Translations under genes and position numbers: made by a program
Source: Gammaproteobacteria bacterium RIFCSPHIGHO2_12_FULL_63_22
GTDB lineage: Bacteria > Pseudomonadota > Gammaproteobacteria > Xanthomonadales > Xanthomonadaceae
Reading direction: 5' to 3'
Assembly (NCBI GenBank): GCA_001801685.1
Contig: MGYJ01000018.1
Span: forward strand, 1 to 32,230
DNA length: 32,230 nucleotides
Shown here: positions 15,989 through 24,195 of the stretch, one piece after another
Layout of the letters: each line of letters opens with the position of its first letter
Numbering within the stretch: position 1 is the first letter of the stretch
The notes under the pieces: model-generated
Seen by the model: the letters and a program-made list of their open reading frames with translations, nothing else
Told to the model about the DNA's origin: nothing
Databases searched by the model: none

Positions 15989-16010
15989 TCGCGCGCGTTC
16001 GTCGTCGCGT

Positions 16011-17660
16011 TCAGTCGCTGGCTTCAGCGGCCGGCCTGTCGCGCAGCGATGCGATCAGCGTCTGGAAACGCGGCGAGCTGCGCAGCGAGGCGAGGTCCGA
16101 GTCGTTGACGATCCACCCCAGGTTGCCGCCGCCGTTCTGGATGGCTTTCTCCAGCAGGTCCAGCGCGCGTTCGACCTTGCCGGCAATGCTGTAGACGCAG
16201 GCCACGTTGTATAGCGTGCTGAAGTCGTCCGGGCGCAGGCGCAAGGCCTTGTCGGCCTGCGCCAGCCCCTCTTCGCCCTGGCCCAGGCGCTGCATCAGCC
16301 CGGCCGACATATACAGCGCGCGGATATTGTCCGGCTCCAGTTCGATCTGGCGCAGCAGGCCGTCCAGCGCGCGTCGCGCGATGGCATCCGCCGCTGCGCT
16401 GTCGCCCGTGGAATCGACGGCGGCCACGGCGAGCGCCAGCACGGAAAAATCATCGGGCCGGATGCGAAATGCCTGCTGGAAAAGTTCAGCTGCGCGCGCG
16501 TAGTCGCCATGCGCATAACACTGGCGGGCGTAATAGTAGAAGGCTTCGAACAGGCCGGGATTCAATTCCAGCGCACGTTCGAAGGCGCGCCGCGCGCCTT
16601 CGCCGTCGCCCGACAGCGACCGCACATGGCCTTGCGCGACGTGCGCCTCGGCCAGGTCCGGCGCCAGGTCGAGTGCCTTGGCGGCGGCGGCCGTGGCTTC
16701 GGGCAATACCGCAGCGGCAGGTTCGAATCGCCACAGGATCTGCTGCGCCAGGCTGTCCGCCAATCCGGCCAGGGCCTGCGCGTAGTTGGGGTCGAGTTCG
16801 ATGGCGCGCCGGAACATGCGCGGCGCCTGCCGCCATGCCGCCTCATTCACCTGTCCCAGCAACTGGCGTCCGCGCAGGTAGAACTCGTACGCGTCCAGGT
16901 TCTGGGGTGCATAGCGCACGGCGCGGCCGAGGCCGGGCCCGGTCAGCGTCATCTTCAGCGCCTCGGCGACGTGCTGAGCGATCTCGCTCTGGATGGCGAA
17001 CACGTCTTCCACTTTCCGGTTGAAGGTTTCCGACCACTGGTGGAAGCCGCTGCTGGCATCGACCAGTTGCGCGGTGACGCGAAGCTGGTCGCCGGCCTTG
17101 CGCACACTGCCCTCCAGCACCACGTCCACGTTCAACTGCCGGCCGATCTCGCGCGGGTCCACGCTGCCGTCGCGAAATCGGAACGAGGCGGTGCGCGACG
17201 CCACGCGCAATCCACGCACGCAGCACATCGAATCGATGATTTCCTCGGCCAGGCCGTCGCAGAACCAGTCCTGGTCGCGCGCCTGGCTGAGGTCGGTGAA
17301 GGGCAGCACGGCGATGGAGGCGATGGCCGACATCGGGCCGGCGATGACGGGCGTGGCCAGCCGGCTGCCGCCGGGCCCGTCGCTTGCGCGGCGCGCCAAC
17401 GTGGCCGGCTCGGTGCGCACCAGCCCCCGGCGGGTGATGTCGAACGCCCAGGCGAGGATGGCGGCGGGGATGAAGCCGACGATCACCGCGATGATGAGCG
17501 CGCGCTGGGACCACAGCGGCAGGCCGAGCGGTTCGAAGGTGGCGTCGGCCACCTGCAGGGCCAGCCAGGCGACGACCAGGTAGGCGCCCATCGTGCGGAA
17601 TACGCGGCGGCGCCGAAGCTCGGCGAATTGGCGTTTGATGGCCTGCACTGAACCGGGCAT
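16011..17660 (-). CDS. Membrane protein with FlgO-like domain and TPR repeats
   Basis: The 549-residue protein has a short basic cytoplasmic N-terminus, two membrane segments (about 24-42 and 53-72, the second running into AWAFDITRRGL), a FlgO-like alpha/beta domain (about 114-245, AVLPFTDLSQARDQDWFCDG, DVVLEGSVRKAGDQLRVTAQ) and a run of tetratricopeptide repeats to the end. The same module follows adenylate-cyclase or DNA-binding domains in other proteins, but here no such domain is present. It probably senses or scaffolds; the function is unknown. GAGGA lies about 8 bases before the ATG. It opposes oleB and is divergent from oleC, with -10 boxes that overlap, so it splits the ole genes physically. 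Confidence 0.84.
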   Translation of the reverse strand: MPGSVQAIKRQFAELRRRRVFRTMGAYLVVAWLALQVADATFEPLGLPLWSQRALIIAVIVGFIPAAILAWAFDITRRGLVRTEPATLARRASDGPGGSRLATPVIAGPMSAIASIAVLPFTDLSQARDQDWFCDGLAEEIIDSMCCVRGLRVASRTASFRFRDGSVDPREIGRQLNVDVVLEGSVRKAGDQLRVTAQLVDASSGFHQWSETFNRKVEDVFAIQSEIAQHVAEALKMTLTGPGLGRAVRYAPQNLDAYEFYLRGRQLLGQVNEAAWRQAPRMFRRAIELDPNYAQALAGLADSLAQQILWRFEPAAAVLPEATAAAAKALDLAPDLAEAHVAQGHVRSLSGDGEGARRAFERALELNPGLFEAFYYYARQCYAHGDYARAAELFQQAFRIRPDDFSVLALAVAAVDSTGDSAAADAIARRALDGLLRQIELEPDNIRALYMSAGLMQRLGQGEEGLAQADKALRLRPDDFSTLYNVACVYSIAGKVERALDLLEKAIQNGGGNLGWIVNDSDLASLRSSPRFQTLIASLRDRPAAEASD

Positions 17661-17703
17661 CGGGTCCTCGCTGCGACTGCCCGCAGCCGGTGCGGGTGGA
17701 TGA

Positions 17704-17713
17704 AGTTTAGAAT
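17704..17713. promoter_or_regulatory. Overlapping divergent -10 boxes of oleC and the FlgO/TPR gene
   Basis: TAGAAT on the plus strand (17708-17713) is followed by 6 bases and the oleC ATG. TAAACT on the minus strand (17709-17704) points at the FlgO/TPR gene, whose start is 43 bases further on. The two boxes share two base pairs. Neither has a recognisable -35 element. Confidence 0.4.
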
Positions 17714-17719
17714 GAAACC

Positions 17720-19408
17720 ATGACCGACGCCTGCAACATTGCCGCGATCCTGCCGCGCATGGCCGCCGAACGCGGCGACCAGGTGGCGATGCGCTGCCCG
17801 GGCTCGCGCGGGCTGGACGGCTTTGCGCGCCACGACCTGACGCTGAGCTATCAGGAAATGGAGGATCGCTCGAATGCGATCGCGGCGGGGCTGCAGTGGT
17901 CGGGCGTGGCGCGCGGCATGCGCACGGTGGTGATGGTGCGGCCGTCGCCGGAATTCTTCCTGCTGATGTTCGCGCTGTTCAAGATGGGCGCGGTGCCGGT
18001 GCTGGTGGATCCGGGCATTGCGCGTTCCGCGCTGAAGCGCTGCCTGGCCGAAGCGGAACCGGCCGCCTTCATCGGTATTCCGCTGGCCCACGCCGCGCGC
18101 AAGCTGCTTGGCTGGGCGCGCAGTTCGCGCATCAACATCACGGTCGGCCGGCGCTGGTTCTGGTCGGGTCCGACACTGGCGCAAGTGGAAGCCATCGGCG
18201 CGGGCGCAAGCTCGCAATTGGCCGACACGACGCCGGATGAAATGGCTGCAATCCTGTTCACGTCCGGCTCGACGGGCTTGCCCAAGGGCGTCGTCTATCG
18301 GCATCGTCATTTCGTGGCGCAGGTGGACCTGTTGCGCGAGGCCTTCGACGTGCAGCCCGGCGGCGTCAACCTGCCGACGTTTCCGCCGTTTGCCTTGTTC
18401 GATCCGGCGCTCGGCCTGACCTCCATCATTCCGGACATGGATCCAATCCGGCCCGCAGCGGCCGATCCGCGCAAATTGTTGCGTGCCATCGAGCGCTTCA
18501 ACGTGGACCAGTTGTTCGGTTCACCGGCCTTGATGGAAGTATTGGCAAACCATGGTGCACCCTTGCCGACCATTCGCCGAGTGACGTCAGCTGGGGCGCC
18601 GGTGCCTGCGGCCGTCGTTGCGAAGATGCGCACGCTGTTGCCGGAAGACGCGAATTTCTGGACGCCGTACGGCGCCACCGAATGCCTGCCGGTGGCCGTC
18701 ATCGAAGGCCGCGAATTGCAGAGCACGCGTGAGGACACCGAACACGGCGCCGGCACCTGCGTCGGCCGGCCGGTGCCGCCCAATATCGTGCGCATCATCG
18801 GCATCAGCGATGGCGCCTTGCCCGAGTGGAACGATTCTCTGGAAGTGACGCAGGGCGCGATCGGCGAGATCACCGTGGTCGGGCCGTCCACCACGGATGA
18901 ATATTTCCGCCGGCCCGAGGCCACCGCGCTGGCGAAGATCCACGAGGCCTTGCCCGATGGCACGCAGCGCATCGTGCATCGCATGGGCGACCTGGGCTGG
19001 TTCGATGCGCAGGGCCGGTTGTGGTTCTGCGGACGAAAGTCGCATCGCGTGCTGACCGAACTGGGCGGCCTGTATACCGAGCAGGTGGAACCGGTGTTCA
19101 ACGTGCATCCGGACGTGCGCCGCACGGCCCTGGTGGGCGTGGGCGAAAAGGGCCAGCAACGGCCGGTGCTGTGCGTCGAGATGCGCGCAGGCGTGGACAC
19201 GGCCGAGCATCCGCGCATCCTGGCCGAGTTGGAAAAGATCGGGCAGGGGTTTGCGCACACCGGTCGAATCGACACCTTCCTGGTGCATCACAAATTCCCG
19301 GTGGACATCCGGCACAACGCGAAGATCGGACGCGAGATCCTGGCGACATGGGCCGGCAAGCAATTGGCCCGGCAGAAAACGACGAAAAAGTTGGCGGAAG
19401 CAGAATGA
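17720..19408 (+). CDS. oleC: OleC, ATP-dependent beta-lactone synthetase
   Basis: OleC activates the beta-hydroxy acid from OleD with ATP and closes it to a beta-lactone. The 562-residue protein belongs to the acyl-adenylate-forming superfamily. The phosphate-binding A3 motif is [12 protein letters not shown] (179-190), followed by [14 protein letters not shown] is the A5 region, and [23 protein letters not shown] contains the A7/A8 Asp and Arg hinge. The C-terminal Lys expected near the end lies in [11 protein letters not shown]. There is no Shine-Dalgarno; a TAGAAT box ends 6 bases before the ATG. Its stop overlaps the oleD start (ATGA), which begins a chain of five coupled genes. Annotation pipelines often label it a fatty-acid CoA ligase; context and similarity to OleC argue otherwise. 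Confidence 0.95.
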   Translation: MTDACNIAAILPRMAAERGDQVAMRCPGSRGLDGFARHDLTLSYQEMEDRSNAIAAGLQWSGVARGMRTVVMVRPSPEFFLLMFALFKMGAVPVLVDPGIARSALKRCLAEAEPAAFIGIPLAHAARKLLGWARSSRINITVGRRWFWSGPTLAQVEAIGAGASSQLADTTPDEMAAILFTSGSTGLPKGVVYRHRHFVAQVDLLREAFDVQPGGVNLPTFPPFALFDPALGLTSIIPDMDPIRPAAADPRKLLRAIERFNVDQLFGSPALMEVLANHGAPLPTIRRVTSAGAPVPAAVVAKMRTLLPEDANFWTPYGATECLPVAVIEGRELQSTREDTEHGAGTCVGRPVPPNIVRIIGISDGALPEWNDSLEVTQGAIGEITVVGPSTTDEYFRRPEATALAKIHEALPDGTQRIVHRMGDLGWFDAQGRLWFCGRKSHRVLTELGGLYTEQVEPVFNVHPDVRRTALVGVGEKGQQRPVLCVEMRAGVDTAEHPRILAELEKIGQGFAHTGRIDTFLVHHKFPVDIRHNAKIGREILATWAGKQLARQKTTKKLAEAE

Positions 19409-20412
19409 AAGTGCTGGTCACCGGTGGTGCGGGTTTCCTCGGCACGGGCTTGTGCCGGGCCCTGCTGGCGCGCGGCGATGAAGTGCGCAGTTTCCAGCGC
19501 AATCATTCAGCGGCGCTGGAGGCGATGGGCGTGGCCCAGGTGTTGGGAGACCTGGCCGATGCCGATGCCGTGCATCGCGCCTGCGAAGGCCAGCACGCAG
19601 TGATGCACAACGCCGCCAAGGCGGGCGCCTGGGGCAGCTACGAAAGTTATTACGACGCCAACGTACGCGGTACCGAACATGTCATCGCCGCCTGTCGCGC
19701 GCATGGCATTCGGCAATTGGTGTACACGTCCACGCCCAGCGTTACCCACAGCGGGCGCACGCCGGTGCTCGGCGGCAACGAACGGGACACGCCCTACGGC
19801 AGCAATTTCAAGGCGCCCTATCCGGCGACGAAGTTGATCGCGGAAAAAATGTTGCTGGCCGCGAACGATGCCAGCCTCGCCACCGTGGCCCTGCGGCCGC
19901 GACTGATCTGGGGTCCGGGCGATACCCAGTTGCTGCCGCGCCTGGTGGAGCGCGCGCGCGCGGGACGTTTGCGTTTTATCGGTGGCGGCCACAACCGCAT
20001 GGACACCACCTACATCGACAACGCGGTGCAGGCGCATATTTCTGCGCTGCTGCGCCTGCGGCCGGGCGGCGACTGCGCGGGCCGTGCCTACTTCATCAGC
20101 AACGGCGAGCCGATGGAGTCGCGCGAGATCGTCAACGCGCTGCTGCGCGCGGCCGGTGCGCCGACGGTTGAAAAGAGCATTCCCTATCCCGTCGCCTATG
20201 CCGCGGGTGCGGTGCTCGAAACTGCCTGGCGGATGTTTTCGCTGTCGGGCGAGCCGCCGATGACCCGATTCCTGGCTGAACAGCTGTCCACGCCGCACTG
20301 GTACGACATCTCCGCGGCCGCGCGCGACCTGGACTATCGGCCGCAAGTAAGCATCGCCGAAGGGCTGCGCCGCACCGCCGACTGGTGGGCAGCCGGTAGA
20401 ATGGCGTCATGA
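19405..20412 (+). CDS. oleD: OleD, NADPH-dependent 2-alkyl-3-ketoalkanoate reductase
   Basis: OleD reduces the beta-keto acid formed by OleA to a 2-alkyl-3-hydroxy acid. The 335-residue extended short-chain dehydrogenase has the nucleotide loop GGAGFLG (7-13), the active-site Ser in YTSTPS (about residues 107-112), and the catalytic pair Tyr139 and Lys143 in [10 protein letters not shown]. Residues [12 protein letters not shown] and [13 protein letters not shown] are typical of the 3-beta-hydroxysteroid dehydrogenase-like family to which OleD belongs. The frame is open far upstream, but GGAAG 6-10 bases before the ATG at 19405 and the Rossmann start fix the N-terminus. It overlaps oleC and ubiJ by ATGA at each end. 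Confidence 0.95.
   Translation: MKVLVTGGAGFLGTGLCRALLARGDEVRSFQRNHSAALEAMGVAQVLGDLADADAVHRACEGQHAVMHNAAKAGAWGSYESYYDANVRGTEHVIAACRAHGIRQLVYTSTPSVTHSGRTPVLGGNERDTPYGSNFKAPYPATKLIAEKMLLAANDASLATVALRPRLIWGPGDTQLLPRLVERARAGRLRFIGGGHNRMDTTYIDNAVQAHISALLRLRPGGDCAGRAYFISNGEPMESREIVNALLRAAGAPTVEKSIPYPVAYAAGAVLETAWRMFSLSGEPPMTRFLAEQLSTPHWYDISAAARDLDYRPQVSIAEGLRRTADWWAAGRMAS
20397..20402 (+). promoter_or_regulatory. Candidate internal -10 box before ubiJ
   Basis: TAGAAT inside the end of oleD is followed by 6 bases and the ubiJ ATG, the same box and spacing as at oleC. It could supply ubiJ-ubiB independently of oleC. No -35 match is seen. Confidence 0.35.
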
Positions 20413-21068
20413 ACAGCCCCGGACTCGAGCCGCCCTCGCTATTGCAGGGCCTGAAACCCATTGCGGGCCGCGCGCTGGAAATGGCGTTGGAACAACTGTT
20501 GGTGCTCGACCCGGACACGCGGGCCGCATTGAAGGGCTTGGAAGGCCGCCGCATCCAGCTCGAACTCGAAGCCCCCGCCATTGCCCTGTCGGTAACCGCG
20601 CAGGACGGCAAGCTGCGCATCGGTCCTCCAGACCATGACGCGGAAGCCGACCTCGGCATCCGCGCGACCCTGGGCGGCATCCTGTCGCAATTACCCTTCG
20701 CCCGCGCCAGCAATGCGCCGCCGGTCGGCAAGATGCGCATCAATGGCGATGCCGAACTCGCACGCACGCTGCAGAAGCTCGGCCAGGGTTTCGATCCCGA
20801 TTGGGACAAGCCCTTCGCTGATGCGTTGGGTCCGATCTTCGGGCCGCAGGTGGCTCGGGTGTTTCGCGAGGCATTTCGCGGCGCAACGCGCGTGGCCGGC
20901 AACATGGCGCGAGATGCCGCGGAGTTCGTTACCGAGGAAAGCCGCGATGTGGTGGCCAAGGCCGAGCTCGAGGCCTTCCACGATGACGTGGATGCACTTC
21001 GCGACCGCGCGGAACGCTTGATCGCGCGTGTGGCGCGACTGCCGACACAAGGCGACGCAGGCGCATGA
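20409..21068 (+). CDS. ubiJ: UbiJ, ubiquinone biosynthesis accessory factor (SCP2 domain)
   Basis: UbiJ is a non-catalytic lipid-binding subunit of the ubiquinone-synthesis complex, thought to hold hydrophobic intermediates. The 219-residue protein has an N-terminal SCP2-type domain (about 15-120; [32 protein letters not shown]) and a charged helical, probably coiled-coil C-terminus (about 160-210). Length and two-part layout fit UbiJ. It follows oleD with an ATGA overlap and precedes ubiB with another, the ubiJ-ubiB order of E. coli; ubiE, which comes first there, is absent and its place is taken by oleD. A second role in binding olefin intermediates is conceivable but is speculation. Confidence 0.88.
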   Translation: MNSPGLEPPSLLQGLKPIAGRALEMALEQLLVLDPDTRAALKGLEGRRIQLELEAPAIALSVTAQDGKLRIGPPDHDAEADLGIRATLGGILSQLPFARASNAPPVGKMRINGDAELARTLQKLGQGFDPDWDKPFADALGPIFGPQVARVFREAFRGATRVAGNMARDAAEFVTEESRDVVAKAELEAFHDDVDALRDRAERLIARVARLPTQGDAGA

Positions 21069-22768
21069 ACGCAGTCTCCGAAGCGCCGGCACCCTCCGGC
21101 ATGGTGGTCGGCGGATTTCGCGGCGGCCTGCGCGCGTTGCGCATCGCGCGCGTACTGCTCAAGCATCGCCTCGACGGGCTGCTGATCGACACGGCCTTCG
21201 GGAAATGGTTGTGGCTGCTGCGGCCCTTCACCCCGCGCGCCAGTGACGAAGACAAGATGCCGCGTGGCGTGCGCCTGCGCCTGGCGCTGCAGGAACTCGG
21301 CCCCATTTTTGTGAAGTTTGGGCAGGTGCTGTCCACGCGGCGCGACTTGCTGCCGCCCGATGTCGCGGACGAGCTCAACCTGTTGCGTGATCAAGTCGCG
21401 CCCTTCGACGGCTTGCTGGCGCGCGACGAGATCGAACGCAGCCTGGGCAAGCCGGTCTCGGAATTGTTCGCGAACTTCGACGTCACGCCGCTGGCGTCCG
21501 CGTCCATCGCGCAGGTGCACGCCGCCACGCTGCACGATGGCCGCGAGGTCGTCGTAAAAGTATTGCGGCCGAACGTGCGCGTGCAGATCGAGGCCGACAT
21601 CGGCCTGCTGCGCGCCCTGGCCGGCCTGGCCGATCGCCACCATCCCAGCGCCGCCAAGATCCGGCCGCAGGAAGTCGTGTCGGAAATAGAGAACACGCTG
21701 TACGCCGAGCTCGACCTGCAACGCGAGGGCGCCAATGCCAGCATGATGCGTCGCCTGTGGCTGGACTCGGACGACCTGTACGTGCCCGAGGTGCACTGGA
21801 CCCTGACCGGTGAAAGCGTACTGACCATGGAACGCGTCAGCGGCATCGGGTCCGATGACGTGCGCGCGCTGGACGAGGCGGGCATCAACCGCAGCGCGCT
21901 GGCGGCCAAGGGCGTGCGCGTGTTCTACACGCAGGTGTTCCGCGACAATTTCTTCCACGCCGACGCCCATGCCGGCAACATCTGGGTGGACGCGACGCGC
22001 AAGGACAATCCGCGCTACATCGCGCTCGATTTCGGCATCGTCGGCCAGCTGCCAAGCCGCGACCAGTATTTCCTGGCCGAGAATTTCATGGCCATCTTCC
22101 AGCGCGACTACCGGCGCATCGCCGAGTTGCACGTGGAAGCCGGCTGGATGCCGTCCAACATCCGCATCGATGAACTGGAAGCGGCCTGCCGGTCGGTGTG
22201 CGAGCCGTACTTCACCCGGCCGCTGTCGGAAATTTCGCTGGCCGAGGTGATGATCAAGCTGTTCCGCACCGCGCAGCGTTACCAGCTGACCGTGCAGCCG
22301 CAACTGATCCTGTTGCAGAAAACCCTGCTGAACGTGGAAGGCGTCGGCCGCGTGCTGGACCCGAAGCTCGACATCTGGGCGGTGGCGCAACCGGTGCTGG
22401 AAGAAATCCTGCGCAAGCGTTACAGCCCGCAGGCGCTGATGGACGAAATGCGCAAGCGGCTGCCGGAAATGATTACCCACGCACCGGAGATGCCGCGCCT
22501 GTTGCGCGATTTCCTGGCGCAGCAAGTGGCCGGCACGCATTCACTGAACATGCGCTCGCCGGAACTGGCCGAGCTCGCGCGCATCTCGCGCGACGGCCAG
22601 CGGCAGACCATCTACGCGATCCTCGGCACCGGCTTGTTGCTGGCGGCGGCCGTGCTGTATTCGCTGGCCGCCGAGGGTCCGAAGATTCTGGGCCTGCATG
22701 GCGCGGTTTGGATTGCGGGGCTCGGCGCCTTTGGCGCGTTCATGGCGGCGTGGCCGCGTCGTCGATGA
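21065..22768 (+). CDS. ubiB: UbiB, ABC1/ADCK-type atypical kinase-like ATPase of ubiquinone biosynthesis
   Basis: UbiB is a membrane ATPase of the UbiB/ADCK family that supports ubiquinone synthesis, probably by extracting lipid intermediates. The 567-residue protein has the family KxGQ motif (Lys84-Phe-Gly-Gln87), the Ala-rich nucleotide loop [10 protein letters not shown] in place of a protein-kinase Gly loop, VVVKVLRP with the ATP-binding Lys, and the metal/catalytic segments [10 protein letters not shown] and LDFGIVGQL. Two membrane helices at the C-terminus (about 519-537 and 545-563) anchor it. It is joined by ATGA overlaps to ubiJ and truC. Confidence 0.95.
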   Translation: MNAVSEAPAPSGMVVGGFRGGLRALRIARVLLKHRLDGLLIDTAFGKWLWLLRPFTPRASDEDKMPRGVRLRLALQELGPIFVKFGQVLSTRRDLLPPDVADELNLLRDQVAPFDGLLARDEIERSLGKPVSELFANFDVTPLASASIAQVHAATLHDGREVVVKVLRPNVRVQIEADIGLLRALAGLADRHHPSAAKIRPQEVVSEIENTLYAELDLQREGANASMMRRLWLDSDDLYVPEVHWTLTGESVLTMERVSGIGSDDVRALDEAGINRSALAAKGVRVFYTQVFRDNFFHADAHAGNIWVDATRKDNPRYIALDFGIVGQLPSRDQYFLAENFMAIFQRDYRRIAELHVEAGWMPSNIRIDELEAACRSVCEPYFTRPLSEISLAEVMIKLFRTAQRYQLTVQPQLILLQKTLLNVEGVGRVLDPKLDIWAVAQPVLEEILRKRYSPQALMDEMRKRLPEMITHAPEMPRLLRDFLAQQVAGTHSLNMRSPELAELARISRDGQRQTIYAILGTGLLLAAAVLYSLAAEGPKILGLHGAVWIAGLGAFGAFMAAWPRRR

Positions 22769-23517
22769 ACGCGGTGGTCGCGGGCGATACGTCGGCATCG
22801 GCAGAGCCTGTCGCCATCGCCGTGCTGTATGCCGACGACTGCCTGGCCGTGGTGGACAAGCCCGCGGGACTGATGGCGCACGCCAGCGCGATGGCGCGCG
22901 GCGAGGATGATTTCCTGGTGGACCGCTTGCGACTGCAGTTCGGCCGGCCGGTGCACCTGGTGCATCGCCTCGATCGCGCCACGAGTGGCTGCCTGCTGGT
23001 GGCTTTCAACCAGGCGACGGCGGCGGCGCTGGGCGGCATCTTCATGTCGCGCGAGGTGCGCAAGGATTACCTCGCCATCTGTCGCGGCTGGCCCGAACCA
23101 CAATTGCTGCTGGACTATCCGCTGGATGGCGGCCCGGGCAAGCCCGAGAAGAAATCGGCGATCACGCAGTTCACGCGCCTCGGCACGGCCGAAATATCAA
23201 TGCCAAGCAGCGCTCACGAAACCTCGCGTTATGCGCTGCTGAAATGTTCGCCGCTGACCGGACGCTTCCGGCAGATCCGGCGCCACTTGAAGCACCTGTC
23301 GCACCACCTGATTGGCGACTCCAGCCACGGCGACGGCCGGCACAACAGGAATTTCCGCATGCAAGGCGTGCATCGCATGTTGTTGCACGCATGGACGCTG
23401 GGATTCACGCATCCCGTGTCCGGCCTGCCGGTGCTGGTGACCGCGCCGCTGGACCGCGAATTCCTGAAGGCGCTCGCGCTGTTGTCGCTGCCCGAGCCGA
23501 TCACCACGGCATCTTGA
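22765..23517 (+). CDS. truC: tRNA pseudouridine(65) synthase TruC-like (RluA family)
   Basis: The 250-residue enzyme isomerises uridine to pseudouridine in RNA. The RluA-family catalytic motif is [15 protein letters not shown] with Asp70 as nucleophile. [16 protein letters not shown] opens the domain, and [20 protein letters not shown] is the conserved RNA-binding and active-site end. There is no N-terminal S4 domain, and the sequence is closest in pattern to TruC, which modifies U65 of tRNAs; another RluA-type target cannot be excluded. The frame is open to 22198, but the motif spacing and the ATGA overlap with the ubiB stop fix the start at 22765. It is the fifth gene of the coupled chain. 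Confidence 0.88.
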   Translation: MNAVVAGDTSASAEPVAIAVLYADDCLAVVDKPAGLMAHASAMARGEDDFLVDRLRLQFGRPVHLVHRLDRATSGCLLVAFNQATAAALGGIFMSREVRKDYLAICRGWPEPQLLLDYPLDGGPGKPEKKSAITQFTRLGTAEISMPSSAHETSRYALLKCSPLTGRFRQIRRHLKHLSHHLIGDSSHGDGRHNRNFRMQGVHRMLLHAWTLGFTHPVSGLPVLVTAPLDREFLKALALLSLPEPITTAS

Positions 23518-23548
23518 ATCCACGCGGACCCGAGCCCAACCTATCTCC

Positions 23549-24181
23549 ATGGCCAAACTGTATTTCTATTATTCGGCGATGAATGCCGGCAAGACCACGA
23601 CGCTGTTGCAGAGCGCGTACAACTACCACGAGCGCGGCATGCGCACGCTGGTGCTGACGCCGCGCCTGGACCGTCGCGCCGGCGAAGGCGTGGTCGCGTC
23701 GCGCATCGGGCTGAAGGCGCGCGCCACGGTTTTCGATGGCAACGACGACCTGATGGCGCTGGTGCAGGCCGATATCGCGGCACGCGGGTCGCTGGGCTGC
23801 GTGCTCGTGGACGAGGCGCAGTTCATGACCAAGCCTCAGGTCTGGCAGCTGAGCGACGTGGTGGACAAGCTGCACATCCCGGTATTGGCGTACGGGCTGC
23901 GCACCGATTTCCGCGGCGAGTTGTTCGAAGGCAGCCGCTACCTGCTGGCGCTGGCCGACAACCTCATCGAGATCAAGACCATCTGCCATACCGGCAAGAA
24001 GGCGACGATGGTGGTGCGCGTGGACGAAAACGGCCGCGCGGTGAAGGACGGGCCGCAGGTGGAGATCGGCGGCAACGAGCGCTATGTGTCGGTGTCGCGC
24101 GCGGAGTTCAAGAAGATCATGGCCGACGAAGGGCACATCGACCTGCAACAGGCCACGCTGCCCTTTGATGCGCCGGACTAG
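23549..24181 (+). CDS. tdk: Thymidine kinase (type II)
   Basis: Thymidine kinase phosphorylates thymidine to dTMP in the salvage pathway. The 210-residue protein has the Walker A loop SAMNAGKT (9-16), the DEAQF motif with catalytic Glu89, and [14 protein letters not shown] and [14 protein letters not shown] in the substrate lid. In the structural zinc region the usual two CxxC/CxxH pairs are reduced: the first reads [11 protein letters not shown] with one Cys, and no Cys follows in [11 protein letters not shown], so zinc is probably not bound by the four-Cys type site. It follows truC by 31 bases, with no clear ribosome-binding site, and is probably co-transcribed. It converges on the kinase gene 14 bases away. 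Confidence 0.94.
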   Translation: MAKLYFYYSAMNAGKTTTLLQSAYNYHERGMRTLVLTPRLDRRAGEGVVASRIGLKARATVFDGNDDLMALVQADIAARGSLGCVLVDEAQFMTKPQVWQLSDVVDKLHIPVLAYGLRTDFRGELFEGSRYLLALADNLIEIKTICHTGKKATMVVRVDENGRAVKDGPQVEIGGNERYVSVSRAEFKKIMADEGHIDLQQATLPFDAPD

Positions 24182-24195
24182 GCGATAGGCCGGAT

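Noticed and set aside
20132-22540. 802-codon open frame on the minus strand
   Set aside because: It lies antisense to oleD, ubiJ and ubiB, all firmly identified, and its composition (many His, Gln and Arg) is typical of a shadow frame in GC-rich DNA.
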